64,000 nt of DNA from Lepus europaeus (Eukaryota > Chordata > Mammalia > Lagomorpha > Leporidae): NCBI RefSeq assembly GCF_033115175.1, contig NC_084840.1, forward strand, positions 75,965,179 through 76,029,178. Reading direction: 5' to 3'. Of the stretch, positions 11,801-23,840 are shown one piece after another (within the stretch, counting starts at the first letter, position 1; each line of letters begins with the position of its first letter). The position numbers were made by a program, and so were the translations under genes. The notes under the pieces were generated by a model. It saw only the letters and a list, made by a program, of their open reading frames with translations, had not been told where the DNA came from and searched no databases.

Positions 11801-12353
11801 CTATAAAGTTAAAATTTTAAAAAGACAATTTTTGACACTGTTCAAAAAGGTAAAGATTGAGAAAAAATACTGTTTGCATTCAAATAAGACAATAATGTTT
11901 GCTCATTCGATCTCCAATCCACATGTACAGTATCATACTTGAATTTACCTGTCAAAAACTCACATTTCTTTATAACACTCAAGTAAATTAAACAGCATTT
12001 ATTAATGACAAAGTACAGAAAGGTGAAGGCACATGTCAATTTATGTGGAGACACTGTTTACTGTATACTCAGCAGCCACCTCACAGTTCTCAATGGATTG
12101 AAAGTTGATTTGGTTAACAGGGGAGGCAGAGACCCCTTTATTCAGGGAAAGTTATTTTCCATCCCATCCATAAGGATGAGTCGTGACTGGGTAATCTACT
12201 CCCCTCTGTCTGGGACTCATCAGGATGTGATCAATTCTGGTTGCTTAAGCCACTGCTGGACAATATTCTGTTACAGTCAAAAGCATCCCTTATAAATATA
12301 TCATGGATAGCATTAAAGTTCTACTAATATTAATATATCAAAAAATAAAACAA

Positions 12354-12669
12354 GGGGTGTAGTAAAATAAGCCTCTGCCTACAGCACCGGCATCCAATAT
12401 GGACACCAGTTCATGTCCCAGATGCTCCACTTCTGATCCAGCTCTCTATTTATGGCCTAGGAAAGCAGTAGAAGATGGCCCAAGAGCTTGGGCCTCTGCA
12501 CCCATGTGGGAGACCAGGAAGAAGCTTTTGGCTCTTGGCTTCAAATCAGCCCAGCTCTGGCCATTGCTGGCATTTGGAGACTGAACTAGCAGATGGAAGG
12601 CCTTTCCCTCTGTCTCTCCCTCTCTCTGTCTGTAACTCTGCCTCTCAAATAAATCTTTTTTTTAAATAA
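12354..12669 (+). mobile_element. CSINE
   Basis: Head slightly eroded (AATAAGCCTCTGCCTACAGC); the body is full, ending CTCTCAAATAAATC-T(n). Confidence 0.9.
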
Positions 12670-13580
12670 AGTTTTACTACAAATCATTTCTCTATCATTT
12701 ACCACCAAAACACACCATCCAACAACTCTATTTTGGCCTCACTGCACCCCTGAAAGCAAGATGGGTCACCAGTTGTTCAACTTGAACCACTCAAGAAAAC
12801 CGGGCCACAGTCAAGCTCTTCCAAATCAACCTTCAGACTCCTGCAAGAGGAATTCCAGGGTTGTTTTACACTGGGCCGGGCAGGAAATGCTGATCTAGTT
12901 CCCCTGGGTGAGGCTCTGAGCCTCACGGAGTGACCTGGTGGAGCTTCTGGATCAACTCTTGGTCCAACAACACCAGATGGAAGACTGGCAAGACCAGAGG
13001 GGAGCCAATTGGAGACCGTAGACTTCCTCCTCTACTTCCCTTCCTTCCTCCTCACCCCTTCATCAGCCAGGGTGTTTATGGTCTATTTCTCCATCCTGGT
13101 CAAAACTTGGTCTCAGAGAAGAATCAGCTCCTCACTCACTATTCGATGAGTGACTACGGATGGCGTAGCGTGCAATCCCTGACTACGGATGGCGTAGCGT
13201 GCAATCCCTCTGTGGCACCTCACACAGCACGTGAGCTAAGCCTCCTGCAGAAAGCCCATCTGGAGAAGCCTCGGAAGTGGGTTATGCTGAAGCTCACGGT
13301 TGTGTCTGTATTCTCCCCCAAACAACGGGGGATCAAAGGAGGAGAAATACAGAAGCCACGGCAGGCCTTGCGGGCTGAGCTCACTGGGAAACCCTCTGGC
13401 CCCTCTTTGGTCCCCTGAATATTTTTTCTATCAGAACCCTCACGAAGAGCAAGAATCTGACCTCCTGGCTACGTGTAAATCTGGGTTCTACAAATTAAGA
13501 TCCATGCTGATTTGCTGAATAATCTGGGGGGAGGACAGGGAGAGTGATTAGGTAAAGCTGATTATCAAACCCGAACATGA
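12670..13580. other. Unassigned intronic sequence with a 29-base tandem duplication
   Basis: A 162-codon plus-strand frame (12930-13418) has no recognisable domain. It spans a perfect 29-base duplication, which argues against constrained coding. Confidence 0.4.
13152..13209. repeat. Perfect 29-base tandem duplication
   Basis: The unit beginning GACTACGGATGGCGTAGCG occurs at 13152-13180 and again, without change, at 13181-13209. Each unit keeps two CpGs, so the duplication is recent. Confidence 0.95.
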
Positions 13581-13584
13581 TGCA

Positions 13585-13745
13585 GAGTGATGGCTTCCAA
13601 CACCTGCAGCACGTAAGAATCATTTAGGGTACTTGAAAAAACATCCTATGTGAAAAGCCCATCGTGGAAAACTTAACTCGTTATTGCCAAGATGAGGCTC
13701 AGACTTTGCCATTTCTTACAAGGCTTCCCAAGTGATCCTAGTGCC
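13585..13745 (+). mobile_element. MER5-type hAT-Charlie fragment
   Basis: GCAGCACGTAAGAATCATTT and AAGGCTTCCCAAGTGATCCT resemble the ends of MER5, a short non-autonomous DNA transposon. Confidence 0.6.
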
Positions 13746-14240
13746 CAGCCTTGTAACGCTGGAGTTTTCCCCACCCTCCCACGCTGCCAGCATTCCATGG
13801 GGCTTCAGGCTAGGGCTGTGGGGATACAGTACTGACTGCAAGGATTTTACTGCTTGTTGAAGGGACAAGTGACAGGCATGAGGGAAGCAAGTCGTAAATG
13901 AAATCGCAGTGGCGCCTGGAGGTGCTCTGACGAAATTTATGAGTAAAAAGAGTCCAGAATAAGTGGGATCTTGCCGTGGGTGTTTTTGCTGTCCATAGCC
14001 TTTTATACTACACAGCTAATGCACTGCCACTTGGCACTGAAAGGCTTCTTTGTTTGGCTGGTTGGTTTTGAGAATAAAGAATTGAGTTGACCTTCTGAAC
14101 GAAGGCTGATAAATTCTTAGGATATTAAACTGCTAGGTAATTTCCAGAGAAAATTCCCTGTGTCTGGACCCCCTGGAAGTCCCCAGGGAGTACCACAGGT
14201 GTGGCACAAAGTCTAAACCTTCTAAGGATTGGGTTGGGTG

Positions 14241-15060
14241 CGTGTGCATGTGTGTGTGTGTCTGCGCAGGGTGCTCTGGAACTTCAGCTCATGCTCAGCT
14301 CACCCATGGCCACTTTTTGAACCTAGGGCAACAAGATGGGTCCCTGGGGACTGAAAGCAGCTCTGGCTGCCCCTGCTGTGAAGCAAGCGGGGACCCTGGG
14401 AATTGGGAAAGGCATTGCACTGTCTGGCAGAGACTCCGCCCTCTGCCCTCCTGACCTTGGCCCCAGTCCCAGAACTGGATGGCAAACTTCACCCACATTT
14501 GGGCATCATCCAAGCTGAGTCAGTGAAAGCACAGGATGATCCTGCTGCTCTCCTCCACTGGCTCCCCCTGGCCCCACAACCACAGCTTCAGATCTACTGC
14601 CTGGTGGGGCAGAAGCCTGGAGGAGGAACAAGGCTGGGGTCATGGGAGGGAAAGCCAAACGGTGCATCCTGTGCTGCACAACCAAGGCAGTATGGCTAGC
14701 CCAGCAACACCAGCTGCTCTGCTGGTCATTCTGCACTTGTGAGCCTGACACAAAGTGATGGCATGGCCCATGAGAATGTGGGGAAGGGGACAGGTTGTCA
14801 CTTAGGAGGCCCCGGACTCTCCCCAACATGGCACTAGGATGGAGGGGCTGCCTCTGCAACATGGACTCCCATCCCCCCACAGCTCTCTTCCCTCTTCTGG
14901 TCCAGCATTAGCTATAAGGCAACAAGTTCATGATCACAGACTAGTCTTGCTCTCCTCTCCCCTCTGAACCCAAGCCTCACCCCCTCATGTACCTGCTGCT
15001 ACTGAGACATAGTTTCCCCAGCCTCAGGCCCTGCACTCGGATCCCTAATCTTGGCTTTCA
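14241..15060. other. Unassigned intronic sequence with a short GT tract
   Basis: GT tract at about 14240-14264, then GC-moderate sequence with overlapping short frames on both strands. No exon evidence. Confidence 0.4.
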
Positions 15061-15070
15061 GAATAGGAGC

Positions 15071-15136
15071 GTGTGTGTGTGTGTGTATGTGTGTCGGGGT
15101 GTGTGTGTATGTGTGTCGGGGTGTGTGTGTGTGTGT
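15071..15136. repeat. (GT)n minisatellite with TCGGGG interruptions
   Basis: A GTGTGTGTATGTGTGTCGGG unit of about 20-22 bases is repeated twice within a GT tract. Confidence 0.85.
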
Positions 15137-15339
15137 ACATCTGTGTGTCAGTGTATATATGAGTGTGTAAGCACATGAGTGCCCGTGGATGCAGAAGCAA
15201 GGCAGACAGGAGTAGTGAGAAACTGGCTGGTGTCCACAAGGAGAAGCTGGGTAAGGGGTTAGAGAAAAATCTCTGGGGAGGAGAGGAAGGAAGAATTAGA
15301 GTTCAGACATGATAAACCCAGAAATCAGGGACCATAGCT

Positions 15340-15861
15340 CCAACTCTTCTCTTTTGGATTTTTTGTTTTACAGCATGAAAATATATAATAACATTTACCC
15401 ATGTTTAGCCATGTGGAAGTGTACCGTTGAGTGGCATTATCTACATTTGAATTGCTGTGCAGTCATCACCACCATTCACCTCCGGACTCTTCTCCTCTTG
15501 CAAATCTGAAACTCTGCCCACTGAATAACTCCTCATTCCCTCCCCCAACTCCCGCCACCACCATTCTTTCCATCTCTATAAATCCGACTACTCTAAGAAT
15601 CTCCTACAGGAAGATCACACAGTTTTAGTCCTCTCGAGGCTGGCTTGTTTCACTTAGCGTAACATCCGTGAGGTTCATCCATGTGTGGTATATGTCAGAA
15701 TTTTCTTCCATTTTCAAGGCTGAATAATATTCCATTGTAGGTATATAATAGGCACACTGCATTTCCTGCATCTGTTTACCCTTCAGTGGGGTTGTCTCCA
15801 CTGCTCTGTCACTGCTCCTAGTGCTGCTGTGAACATGGGTGCGCCCTTAAAAACTCCTACC
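15340..15861 (-). mobile_element. L1M 3' end, reverse
   Basis: AAGTGTACCGTTGAGTGGCA, GCAGTCATCACCACCATTCA, GCTGGCTTGTTTCACTTAGC and GGCTGAATAATATTCCATTG are the reverse complement of old L1 3' sequence. It is interrupted by a SINE. Confidence 0.85.
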
Positions 15862-16151
15862 TTTTAAAATTTAGTTCAGTTTGATTGAGAGGGAGACACA
15901 GACAGAGGAAGCAAGCCCGTATCTGTTGCTTCACTCCTAAAATGGCCTAAATGGCAGGGGCTGGGCTGGGGTCAATGCTGGGAGCTAGGAACACAATTCA
16001 CGTCTCCTAAATGTGTGGCATGAGCGCAATTACTTGAGCAAATCACATTTTTAACTGACAGGAGGTTAAAATCAGGAGCCCAAGGAGGGAACTGAACCCA
16101 GGTACTCTGATGTGGGATGCTGGCATCTCAACTGCTAAGCTAAACACTCTG
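15862..16151 (-). mobile_element. Older CSINE, reverse
   Basis: Reverse-complement CSINE ending GGATGCTGGCATCTCAACTG-CTAAGC. It is flanked by diverged duplications of AAACTCCT-CCTTTAAA and sits at the end of the L1 fragment. Confidence 0.75.
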
Positions 16152-16415
16152 GAAACTCCTCTCCTTTAAAGACTGCCAGCATTAGTCTCTGTTAGGTGAT
16201 CAGGATATGTCACAGTTTTCAGAACACATTCAACAATTTTGCTGTTTGCCAGAGAACAAATACACAGAGTAGAACATCTCAGTTTAGATCATTAAAAATA
16301 AGGCGGTCGGGGCAGTCATCTGGCCTAGCAACTGACACCCATTCAAGAATCCTTCTTAAATAATAAAAAAATTAAAATTAATCAATAAGCTTAATAGGAA
16401 ATAAGAATAAAAAAT

Positions 16416-17049
16416 TGGGAGGTAGGCATTTAGCCTAGTTGTTAAAAGGCTAGTTAAGAGATCTGTGTCTCACATCAGGGTGGCTGGGTTCAAGTCTCAG
16501 GTCGGCTCCAAACTCAAGCTTCCTGGCAGAGGTGATAGTTCAAGGAGTTGGGTTCCTACCACCCATGTCAGAGACAGAGATCAATTTCCTGGGGCCGGCG
16601 CTGTGGCACAGCAGGTTAGCGCCCTGGCCTAAGGCGCCAGTATCCCATATGGGCACTGGTTCTGGTCCCAGCTGCTCCTCTTCCAATCCAGCTCTCTGCT
16701 ATGGCCTGGGAAAGCAGTGGAAGATGGTCCAGCTCCTTGGGCCCCTGCACCCACATGGGAGACCTGGAAGAAGCTCCTGGCTCCTGACTTTGGATTGGCA
16801 CAGCTCTGGCCATTGTAGCCATCTGGGGAGTGAACCAGCGGACAGAAGACCTCTCTCTCTGTCTCTACCTCTCTCTGTAACTCTTTCAAATGAATAAAAT
16901 AAATCTTAAAAAAATAATAACAGATCAATTTCCTGACTGCCGGTTTTAGCCTAGTCCAGTATCCGCTGCTGCAGGCAACTGAGGAAGTGAGGCAGTAGAT
17001 GGGAGCTCACTTTCTCTCGCTCTGCCTCTCAAATAAATAAAAAAAAATA
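16416..17049 (+). mobile_element. Older CSINE split by a younger one
   Basis: The head and first half lie at 16416-16590 and the second half at 16922-17049. The break coincides exactly with the target-site duplication of the inner SINE. Confidence 0.85.
16591..16921 (+). mobile_element. CSINE nested in an older CSINE
   Basis: Complete element from GGGGCCGGCGCTGTGGCACA to AAATAAATCTTAAAAAAATA, flanked by AGATCAATTTCCT at 16578-16590 and 16922-16934 (13 bases, perfect). Confidence 0.95.
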
Positions 17050-18035
17050 CGAAATCACATGTACCTTAGGATCAATTATACTGACAACAAACCAGAAGAA
17101 AAATGAAATGTTAACATGGGCGACTTCCACTACGGAATTATGACTCTCTTTGTTTTCCTATGCATTCTATACAAGCCTATTCTGTGGTAACTGTTGGAGA
17201 AAATATGACCTTTCCCAGGCCACCCCTCAGCCACGATTGTCTTGGGCCTGTCTGTGGGACCTAGGGTTCATACTGACGTGTACAGCCACGTTTGTTCTTT
17301 CCTCCATCCATCTGTCCACCCAATTCATGCTCATCACAGACGTTGCTCACAGCCCATGACTTTGGTTGGATGTGGTGGAGCTGGCCAAGCCTATCACTCA
17401 CACTGATCTTACTGTGCACATGCTCATGGGTGATCTGGGTTTCCAGCTAGTCACACGGCCCGTTGGTCACCTCACAACTTACTGAACTGGAATGAGACAC
17501 GGGTGTAACTGCCCCAGTCTCTGAAGCCACCAGCTATCGACTGAGATGGCTCGCAGGCAGGTTTCTCCTGCATAAGGCGAGCTGTCATTCGCCGTGCACA
17601 GGCCCAGACTGCAGCATCTCTTCCAGTCTCGGCTCCCAAAGCCTTAGCGGCTCCGTTCACCTCTAGAAAGCACAGCCCAGACCATCGAGGTCCGGGGGAG
17701 TGGTTCTTCCTCACCCCCACCCTTTGCTTGCTGCCTTCCTGGGCTTCCACACCAGTCCTCTGATGGCCCCCATGTACAGCAACACCCCAAAGTGCAGGGG
17801 AAATGCTTCAGTTCATCCCCTGGGTACTTGCTGGGAAATCATCTGAGTGTGATATTTCTCAGCTCCGACCCCCCAGCCCCCACTGACACCCACTGCTTAA
17901 ACAACTGATAAGTGGCCATTTGTATTTAGGCAAAGAATAAAAGGATTCTGCACAAACAGCTCAAAGCAGCGTAACACGCGTAAGTCAGGCTCTTGCTCAC
18001 TGGTCTTTCATCTGCAGCTCTTGCCTAAACGGGAA
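17050..18035. other. Unassigned intronic sequence
   Basis: No repeats recognised. A 92-codon minus-strand frame (17472-17750) shows no domain. Confidence 0.4.
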
Positions 18036-18039
18036 CCTA

Positions 18040-18165
18040 ACCATCTGAGTTCAAGCTCCAGCTTCCCCACTTATTAGCTGTGTGACCTTGCACCATTACC
18101 TTAACCTCTCTGGGCCCTAGTTTCTCTTCCAGTTCAACAGAGGAGATAACAGAGCTCAAGAAGTA
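18040..18165 (+). mobile_element. MIR
   Basis: GAGTTCAAGCTCCAGCTTCC, CTTATTAGCTGTGTGACCTT and CCTTAACCTCTCTGGGCCCT match the MIR core. Confidence 0.85.
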
Positions 18166-18249
18166 TTAAGTGTTTTTATTTTCCACCAATAAATTAACAA
18201 CAGCTGCCTTTCAGGGAAGGTACCAAGCACTGGGTTGGGTACTTCAAAC

Positions 18250-18455
18250 AGACGTCTATAATCTTTAGAACTATCCAACCAGGTAGATGTTATTGCTAGT
18301 CTAGAGATAAGAAAACAACCTTATAAGGATTAAATAACCCACCCAAGGACACCCCAGTATGCAGGGGTTACCACTAGTATGGAGGAGGAACCTGGGACTG
18401 GGAGCCATCTCCCCCAAAAGTAAAGGCCAGTCCTCTCTGTTACTGCTGCATCAAT
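18250..18455 (-). mobile_element. MIR, reverse
   Basis: ATCCAACCAGGTAGATGTTA, GAGATAAGAAAACAACC and AATAACCCACCCAAGGACAC follow the MIR reverse complement. Diverged. Confidence 0.6.
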
Positions 18456-18829
18456 CGCTTTCCAGAAGTAGAGTGTGGGGCGTGCCTAGGGGCTGAGGCT
18501 GGACACGGAAAGGGGTCCCCCAGGGCCCTTTGGCCTCAAACCCTTCCCCAGGTGCACCTGTAGAGTAGAACTGCTGCAACAGCAATGAGGCCTTTGATCC
18601 TGCAGACATCACACCCCAGGAGGAACCATGTCTGAATGCTGTGACTTCCGGTTTGAGGGGAAAGGAGGAAGGGGGGACCTGTAGGGGAAGTGCAAGTGCT
18701 GTCCACTCAGTTCCTTCAGTGGGTGACTGGAACACTGCCCCCTGGCTCCTCACTTCCTGTCTTCACCCCAAGGCCCCTCTCTGTGAAGCCTTGCAAGTCT
18801 CCCTGAGAGTTCACACTCCCAGCCCCACG

Positions 18830-19030
18830 CTCCCCCTCCCCTCTCTTTCTGGACCTTCTCTAAGCAGTAAGCACTACCTAACATCCTATGGGCGTGGCAA
18901 TTATCTTGTTTATGGTCTTGCCTCCCTTGTGAGCACCAAGATGTTGCAGCCCATTTCTGTCACCTATCAGATCGCATGCCTAGAACCAGCCTGGCACACA
19001 GTAGCTGTCTAGTGCATGAAGGTAGGAAAG
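18830..19030 (+). mobile_element. L2 3' fragment
   Basis: TGCCTAGAACCAGCCTGGCA-CACAGTAGCTGTCTAGTGCA resembles the L2 3' end (CAGTGCCTGGCACATAGTAG). Confidence 0.55.
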
Positions 19031-19270
19031 AATGATGGCCGTGGGAATCAGCAGGGACCCACAGCACCACACACAGGCCCAAAGCCACTGTGAAGAAGGG
19101 ATGCAGGGATATGAATAAACTCAGCTCTCCCCCCAGCCTGCAACTCAGTGGGTCTTAGATTTCTTGAGTTCTCTATAAGTTATCAAGAATGGTGCCCATC
19201 AACTTTGGAAGCCTGGGGAACCTCATTGGTACATCAGCCCTTCCCCTATCTGGGTATTCACAGCATTACC

Positions 19271-19321
19271 TTTTTAAAAAATATCTATTTTTATTTATTT
19301 GAAAGGCAGAATTACAGAGAA

Positions 19322-19363
<42 letters not shown>

Positions 19364-19591
19364 TTCATCCAATGGTTCACTCCCCAAATGGCTGAAGCCA
19401 GGTGCTTGGAACTCCATCCAGGTCTCCCACATGGGTGGCAGGGACCCAAGCACTTGGATCCAAATCTGCTGCCTTCCCAGGTGCATTAGCAGGGAGCTGG
19501 ATAGGAAGCGGAGCAGCTGGGCCTGGAACTGGCACCCAGATGAGATGCCAGCGTTGCAGGTGGTGGCTTAATCCACTGTGCCACAAAGCAT
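19271..19591 (-). mobile_element. CSINE, reverse, with (GA)n
   Basis: TTTATTTATTTGAAAGGCAG tail through to GGCTTAATCCACTGTGCCAC head in reverse. It carries a (GA)18 microsatellite at 19325-19360. Confidence 0.92.
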
Positions 19592-19880
19592 CTACCTTCA
19601 TGTACCTACTCTCCCAGGAGACCCCAGGAGTCCAAAGCTCTTGGTGTGTTCCATTTCCTAATAGTTCTCTATGCTCCAAATCCAATCCTCATCCTACTCC
19701 TGCATCAAAAACTCCCCATTAACTCCATTTTATTGAACTCTATTACAAACTCTAGGACAAAAAACAGTGCTGAGAGGAATTCACACTAAGATGTGAAAGC
19801 CTGGCTGGGGTCATCAGGTGGCTTGTGAATTTTTGTTCTGTCCACTACAAAGAACACCAAAGAAGTAAGAAAACTCTACC

Positions 19881-20220
19881 ATGGGATCAGCATTGTGGCA
19901 TGACAGGTTAAGCTGCAGCTTATCACACCAGCATCCGTATCAGAGAGCCAGTTTCAATCCCAGCTGCCCCACTTCCAATCCAGCTTCCTGCTAATGAACG
20001 TGGGAAAGCAGTAGATGATGGCCCAACTGCTTGGGCCCTTGCTGCCCATGTGGGAGACCCAGAGGGGAGGTCCAGGCTCCTGGCTCAGGTCCAGCCCAGC
20101 CGCAGCCACTTGGGGAGCGAACCAGCAGATGAGATTTCTCTCTCTATCTCTGTCTCTCTTTCTTTCTCTTTCTGTCTCTCTATAATTCTGCCTTTCAAAT
20201 AAACAAATCAATCTTAAAAG
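19881..20220 (+). mobile_element. CSINE
   Basis: GGATCAGCATTGTGGCATGA head to CTTTCAAATAAACAAATCAA tail. Confidence 0.92.
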
Positions 20221-20319
20221 AATGAAAACAAAAGGCTCCACCCTGTAAAGAGTTTACTGTAGAACTAAGAAATCTGCCACACGGGAAGCTACAGTATGAA
20301 CAATTAAGAACTGAAACAG

Positions 20320-20661
20320 GCCGGCGCCACGGCTCAATAGGCTAATTCTCCACCTGCGGTGCCGGCACACCGGGTTTTAGTCCTGGACGGGGTGCCAGAT
20401 TCTGTCCTGGTCGCCCCTCTTCCAGGCCAGCATTCTGCTGTAGCCAGGGAGTGCAGTGGAGGAAGGCCCAAGTGCTTGTGCCCTGCACTCCATGGGAGAC
20501 CAGGAGAAGCACCTGGCTCCTGCCTTTGGATCAGCGCAGTGCGCCGGCCGCAGAGGCCATTGGAGAGCGAACCAAGGGAAAAGGAAGACCTTTCTCTCTC
20601 TCTCTCTCTCTCTCTCACTGTCCACTCTGCCTGTCAAAAAAAAAAAAATTAAAAAAAAAAA
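20320..20661 (+). mobile_element. Young A-tailed CSINE with perfect target-site duplication
   Basis: GGCCGGCGCCACGGCTCAAT head, CTGCCTGTC-A(n) end. AAGAACTGAAACAG flanks it at 20306-20319 and 20662-20675. Confidence 0.95.
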
Positions 20662-20888
20662 AAGAACTGAAACAGAACACTGCACTATCAGGAGAAAGCT
20701 GGAGTCACAGGATCTCTGGGGCAGCCAGGCCCTGGGAGGTCACCTCCAGGGGAGGAAGTTCATCAAAGGCAGGATGGCCCCTACATAGTTTCTGGAGCCC
20801 TGGCCAACAGCAGCAGTCTGCCCCTCCTCTCCTGAATTCATCACTGTCACCGGGTCTACTTTTAAATTTTAAATTTTTTTTCATTTTT

Positions 20889-21234
20889 AAAACATTCTAT
20901 TTTTCATTTCTTTGAAAGAGGGACAAAAAAAAAAAAAAAAAGAAGAAGAAGAAGAAGAAGAGAAGCACAGAGGCAGAGAGATCTTCCATGTGCAAATACA
21001 CTCCGCCACAACAGCCAAAGCTGGACCAGGCCAAAACCAGGAGTCTGGAACTCCATCTGGGTTCTTCATGAGGGTTGCAGGGACTCAAGACCTTGAGCCA
21101 TCACCTGCAGCCCCTACCGTGCACACCAGCAGGAAGCTGGATCGGAAGCAAAGGTGGGACTTGAATTCCAGCATCCAATATGGGATACAAGTGTCCCCAG
21201 TGCTGGCTTAAGCACTATGTCACAATGCCTGCCC
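20889..21234 (-). mobile_element. Older CSINE, reverse, with A and GAA runs
   Basis: Reverse CSINE body ending GGCTTAAGCACTATGTCACA. The 3' CT region has become an A18 run followed by (GAA)6 at about 20925-20961. Confidence 0.82.
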
Positions 21235-21424
21235 TTCGTCTGACTTGTTTTATTATTATTCAGATTTTAAAATAAAGTCTTGTTTGAAGAGATGACTGTG
21301 GCTACCACAGAGGGGGAAACCACTATCTTGTACCAGTCACCGGACTCCTGGAAGTAGAGTCAGGGAAATGTCAGCTGCTTGAGTCACTCACAAGTTAGTG
21401 GCAGTCCAGAGCAGAATCCAGGTT

Positions 21425-22130
21425 TCCTGCCACCCAGTTTGTTTTTAAAAATAAACATATTATCGAAGTATCACACACATGCAAAACGCCACACTCAGTA
21501 ATTCTCAAAAGTAAGCACACCTGTGCAAGCATCACCCATACCTTGGTTCCCTCTGTCACCACCCCAACAGAACCAGTATCCTGACTTCTAGCAATGTGGA
21601 TTAGAGTTTGTATGTTTTTGAGCTTTCAGTCAGTGGAGACTCACACTATGTATTCTCCTGGGTCTGGTTCCATTCACTGCCTAATTTGCCTGTAAGATTC
21701 TCAAATGTCACCTCTGACAGCAGAGGTCTGTTTGCACAGTGTCCCCGTGTGCTATTGCGTGAGCATTCCATGCTGTATTTATCCACATTGAGGGAACACT
21801 GAACTGCTTCCACGGTGAGGCTATCGCAAGCAATGCCACCACGAACGCTGCTGTCCTGCAAGTGTCCACAGCACAACTGGACACGGAGAGGTGGACTTGC
21901 CGGAACACAGTGTCTGCGTCCACTCAGTTCAGTAAATGCTGCCAAACAGTTCCATAAGGTGATTATATTGATTGTAATTCCAGTCAGCTTGTTCTTTATC
22001 CTGAAGTCCCACCAACACTCGGGCTTTCTTCTTGTTAGCCACTCTGGTGAAAACAGGGGTGTATTAATACCTCACTGTGGCTGAACTGGCATTCCCTAGA
22101 GGATCTAAGGGGTTAAGTCGCTTTCCATAT
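21425..22130 (-). mobile_element. Probable ancient L1, reverse
   Basis: GCAAGCATCACCCATACCTT, CATTCCATGCTGTATTTATC, GCCAAACAGTTCCATAAGGT and GTTAGCCACTCTGGTGAAAA follow the order of an old L1 3' region in reverse, strongly diverged. Confidence 0.55.
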
Positions 22131-22299
22131 GCTTACCAGCCACCTGCATATCCTCTCAAGACATCACAAAATCCAGAACTGCATTTCCACGCCATGCTTT
22201 ATTTTTTTTTATTTAATTGCTTTTTTTTTTTCCCTCCACAATGATTTTTACTGATTTCTAAGAACAAAACAGTCTCATGGTTAAGAGTAAGGGCTCTGG

Positions 22300-22620
22300 G
22301 CTGGCGCAGCAGCTCACTTGGCTAATCCTCTGCCTGCAGCGCCAGCACCCCGGGATCTAGCCCCTATTGGGGTGCCGGATTCTGTCCCGGTTGCCCCTCT
22401 TCCAGTGCAGCTCTCTGCTATGGCCAGGGAGTACAGTGAAGGATGGCCCAAGTGCTTGGGCCCTGCACCCGCATGGGAGACCAGGAGAAGCACCTGGCTC
22501 CTGGCTTTGGATCGACACGGTGTGCCGGCCGTAGCAGCCATTTGGGGAGTGAACCAACAGAAGGAAGACCTTTCTCTCTGTCTCTCTCACTGTCTAACTC
22601 TGCCTGTCAAAAAAAAAAAA
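22300..22620 (+). mobile_element. A-tailed CSINE inserted in a MIR
   Basis: CAGCAGCTCACTTGGCTAAT head and CTGCCTGTC-A(n) end. AAGAGTAAGGGCTCTGG (22283-22299 and 22621-22637) flanks it, and this target is itself the start of a MIR. Confidence 0.95.
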
Positions 22621-22637
22621 AAGAGTAAGGGCTCTGG

Positions 22638-22765
22638 AGCCAGACTGACTGAGATCCTGAGATGGTGACCCAGCTCTGACACTGCCTGGCCACAGGGCTG
22701 GGCTAGTTCATTCCTGTCCATGCCTCACCTGAACCATCTGTAAAGCAGGGAAGGAGAACAGAGTG
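22638..22765 (+). mobile_element. MIR, remainder after SINE insertion
   Basis: AGCCAGACTGACTGAGATCC, CCAGCTCTGACACTGCCTGG and CACCTGAACCATCTGTAAAG continue the MIR whose first bases lie just left of the SINE at 22300. Confidence 0.75.
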
Positions 22766-22896
22766 CTCTCTCCACAAGCTTGAACGAGTTCCCACACACA
22801 CACACGTGCTTCAAAAAGCATCTGCAGAATGTGTATCACGAACAAACAGCACAGATTTCAAAAATTTTTACACTTGTCTCTTATTTTCCACAAGCT

Positions 22897-23242
22897 TTTA
22901 AAATGTATTTATTTGAAGGGCAGAGGAGAAGCGGCAGGGAGGGGGAGAGTGGAGAGAAGTCAGAGTGAGAAAGAGAGATCTTTCATTTGTTTGTTCACTC
23001 TCCAAATGCCCACAACAGCTAGGGCTGGGTCATACGAAAGCCAGGAGCCAGGGACATCATCTGGGTCTCCCACGCGGATGGCAGGGACCCAAGCTCTTCT
23101 TGGTCCATCTTCTGCTGTCCTCCCAAGGGCACCAGCAGGAAGCTGGCTCAGAAGCAGAGCAACGGGGACTCAAGCTGGCACTCTGACAATGGGAGACAGG
23201 CCTCCCGAGTGGAAGCCCAACCTGCTGTATCACAGCACTGGT
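22897..23242 (-). mobile_element. Older CSINE, reverse
   Basis: AAAATGTATTTATTTGAAGG tail to CCTGCTGTATCACAGCACTG head, reverse. Confidence 0.88.
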
Positions 23243-23255
23243 CTCTCCGTGGACT

Positions 23256-23595
23256 CTTTTTTTTTTTTTTAAGATTTTTTTATCTATTTACTTAAGAGGT
23301 AGAATTACAGAGGGAGGAAAGGAAAGAGAGAAAGGTCTTCCACCACCCACTGGTTCACTGCCCAAATGGCTACAATGGCTGGAACTGGGCCAATCTGTAG
23401 CCAGGAGCCAGGAGCTTCTTCTGGTTTTCCCACATGGGTGCAGGGGCCCAATGCCTTGGGCCATCTTCTACTGCTTTCTCAGGCCATAGCAGAGAGCTGG
23501 ATCGGAAGAGGAACAGCTGGGACATGAACCGGCACCCATGTGGGATTCTGAAGCCGCAGGAAAAGGCTTAGCCCACTATGCCACAGCGCTGGCCC
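23256..23595 (-). mobile_element. CSINE, reverse
   Basis: T-run then AAGATTTTTTTATCTATTTA to GCCACAGCGCTGGCC. Flanked by CTCCGTGGACT (23245-23255) and CTCCATGGACT (23596-23606), one mismatch. Confidence 0.93.
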
Positions 23596-23840
23596 CTCCA
23601 TGGACTTTTTGAAGTACTCTCAGATGATGTTTGGCACACCCTATGTGTCTGACACATTAGAATTTGTACTGTTCCACCAACATTCTGAGCACCTAAAGTG
23701 GCCAAAAGTGCTTTGACAGACAGGAAGAAAAGAAGAGAGAGAGAAGGAGCAAGACTGGGAGATAAATTCTCACAATTTTCTGATAATTTATCAATTAAGC
23801 AGCAACCTTGTATTTCTCCCTCCTCAAAAAACAAACATTT

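Noticed and set aside
16620..16680. tRNA-like A/B boxes in SINE heads
   Set aside because: They are the internal polymerase-III promoter of a tRNA-derived SINE, without a tRNA cloverleaf or anticodon arm of a functional gene.
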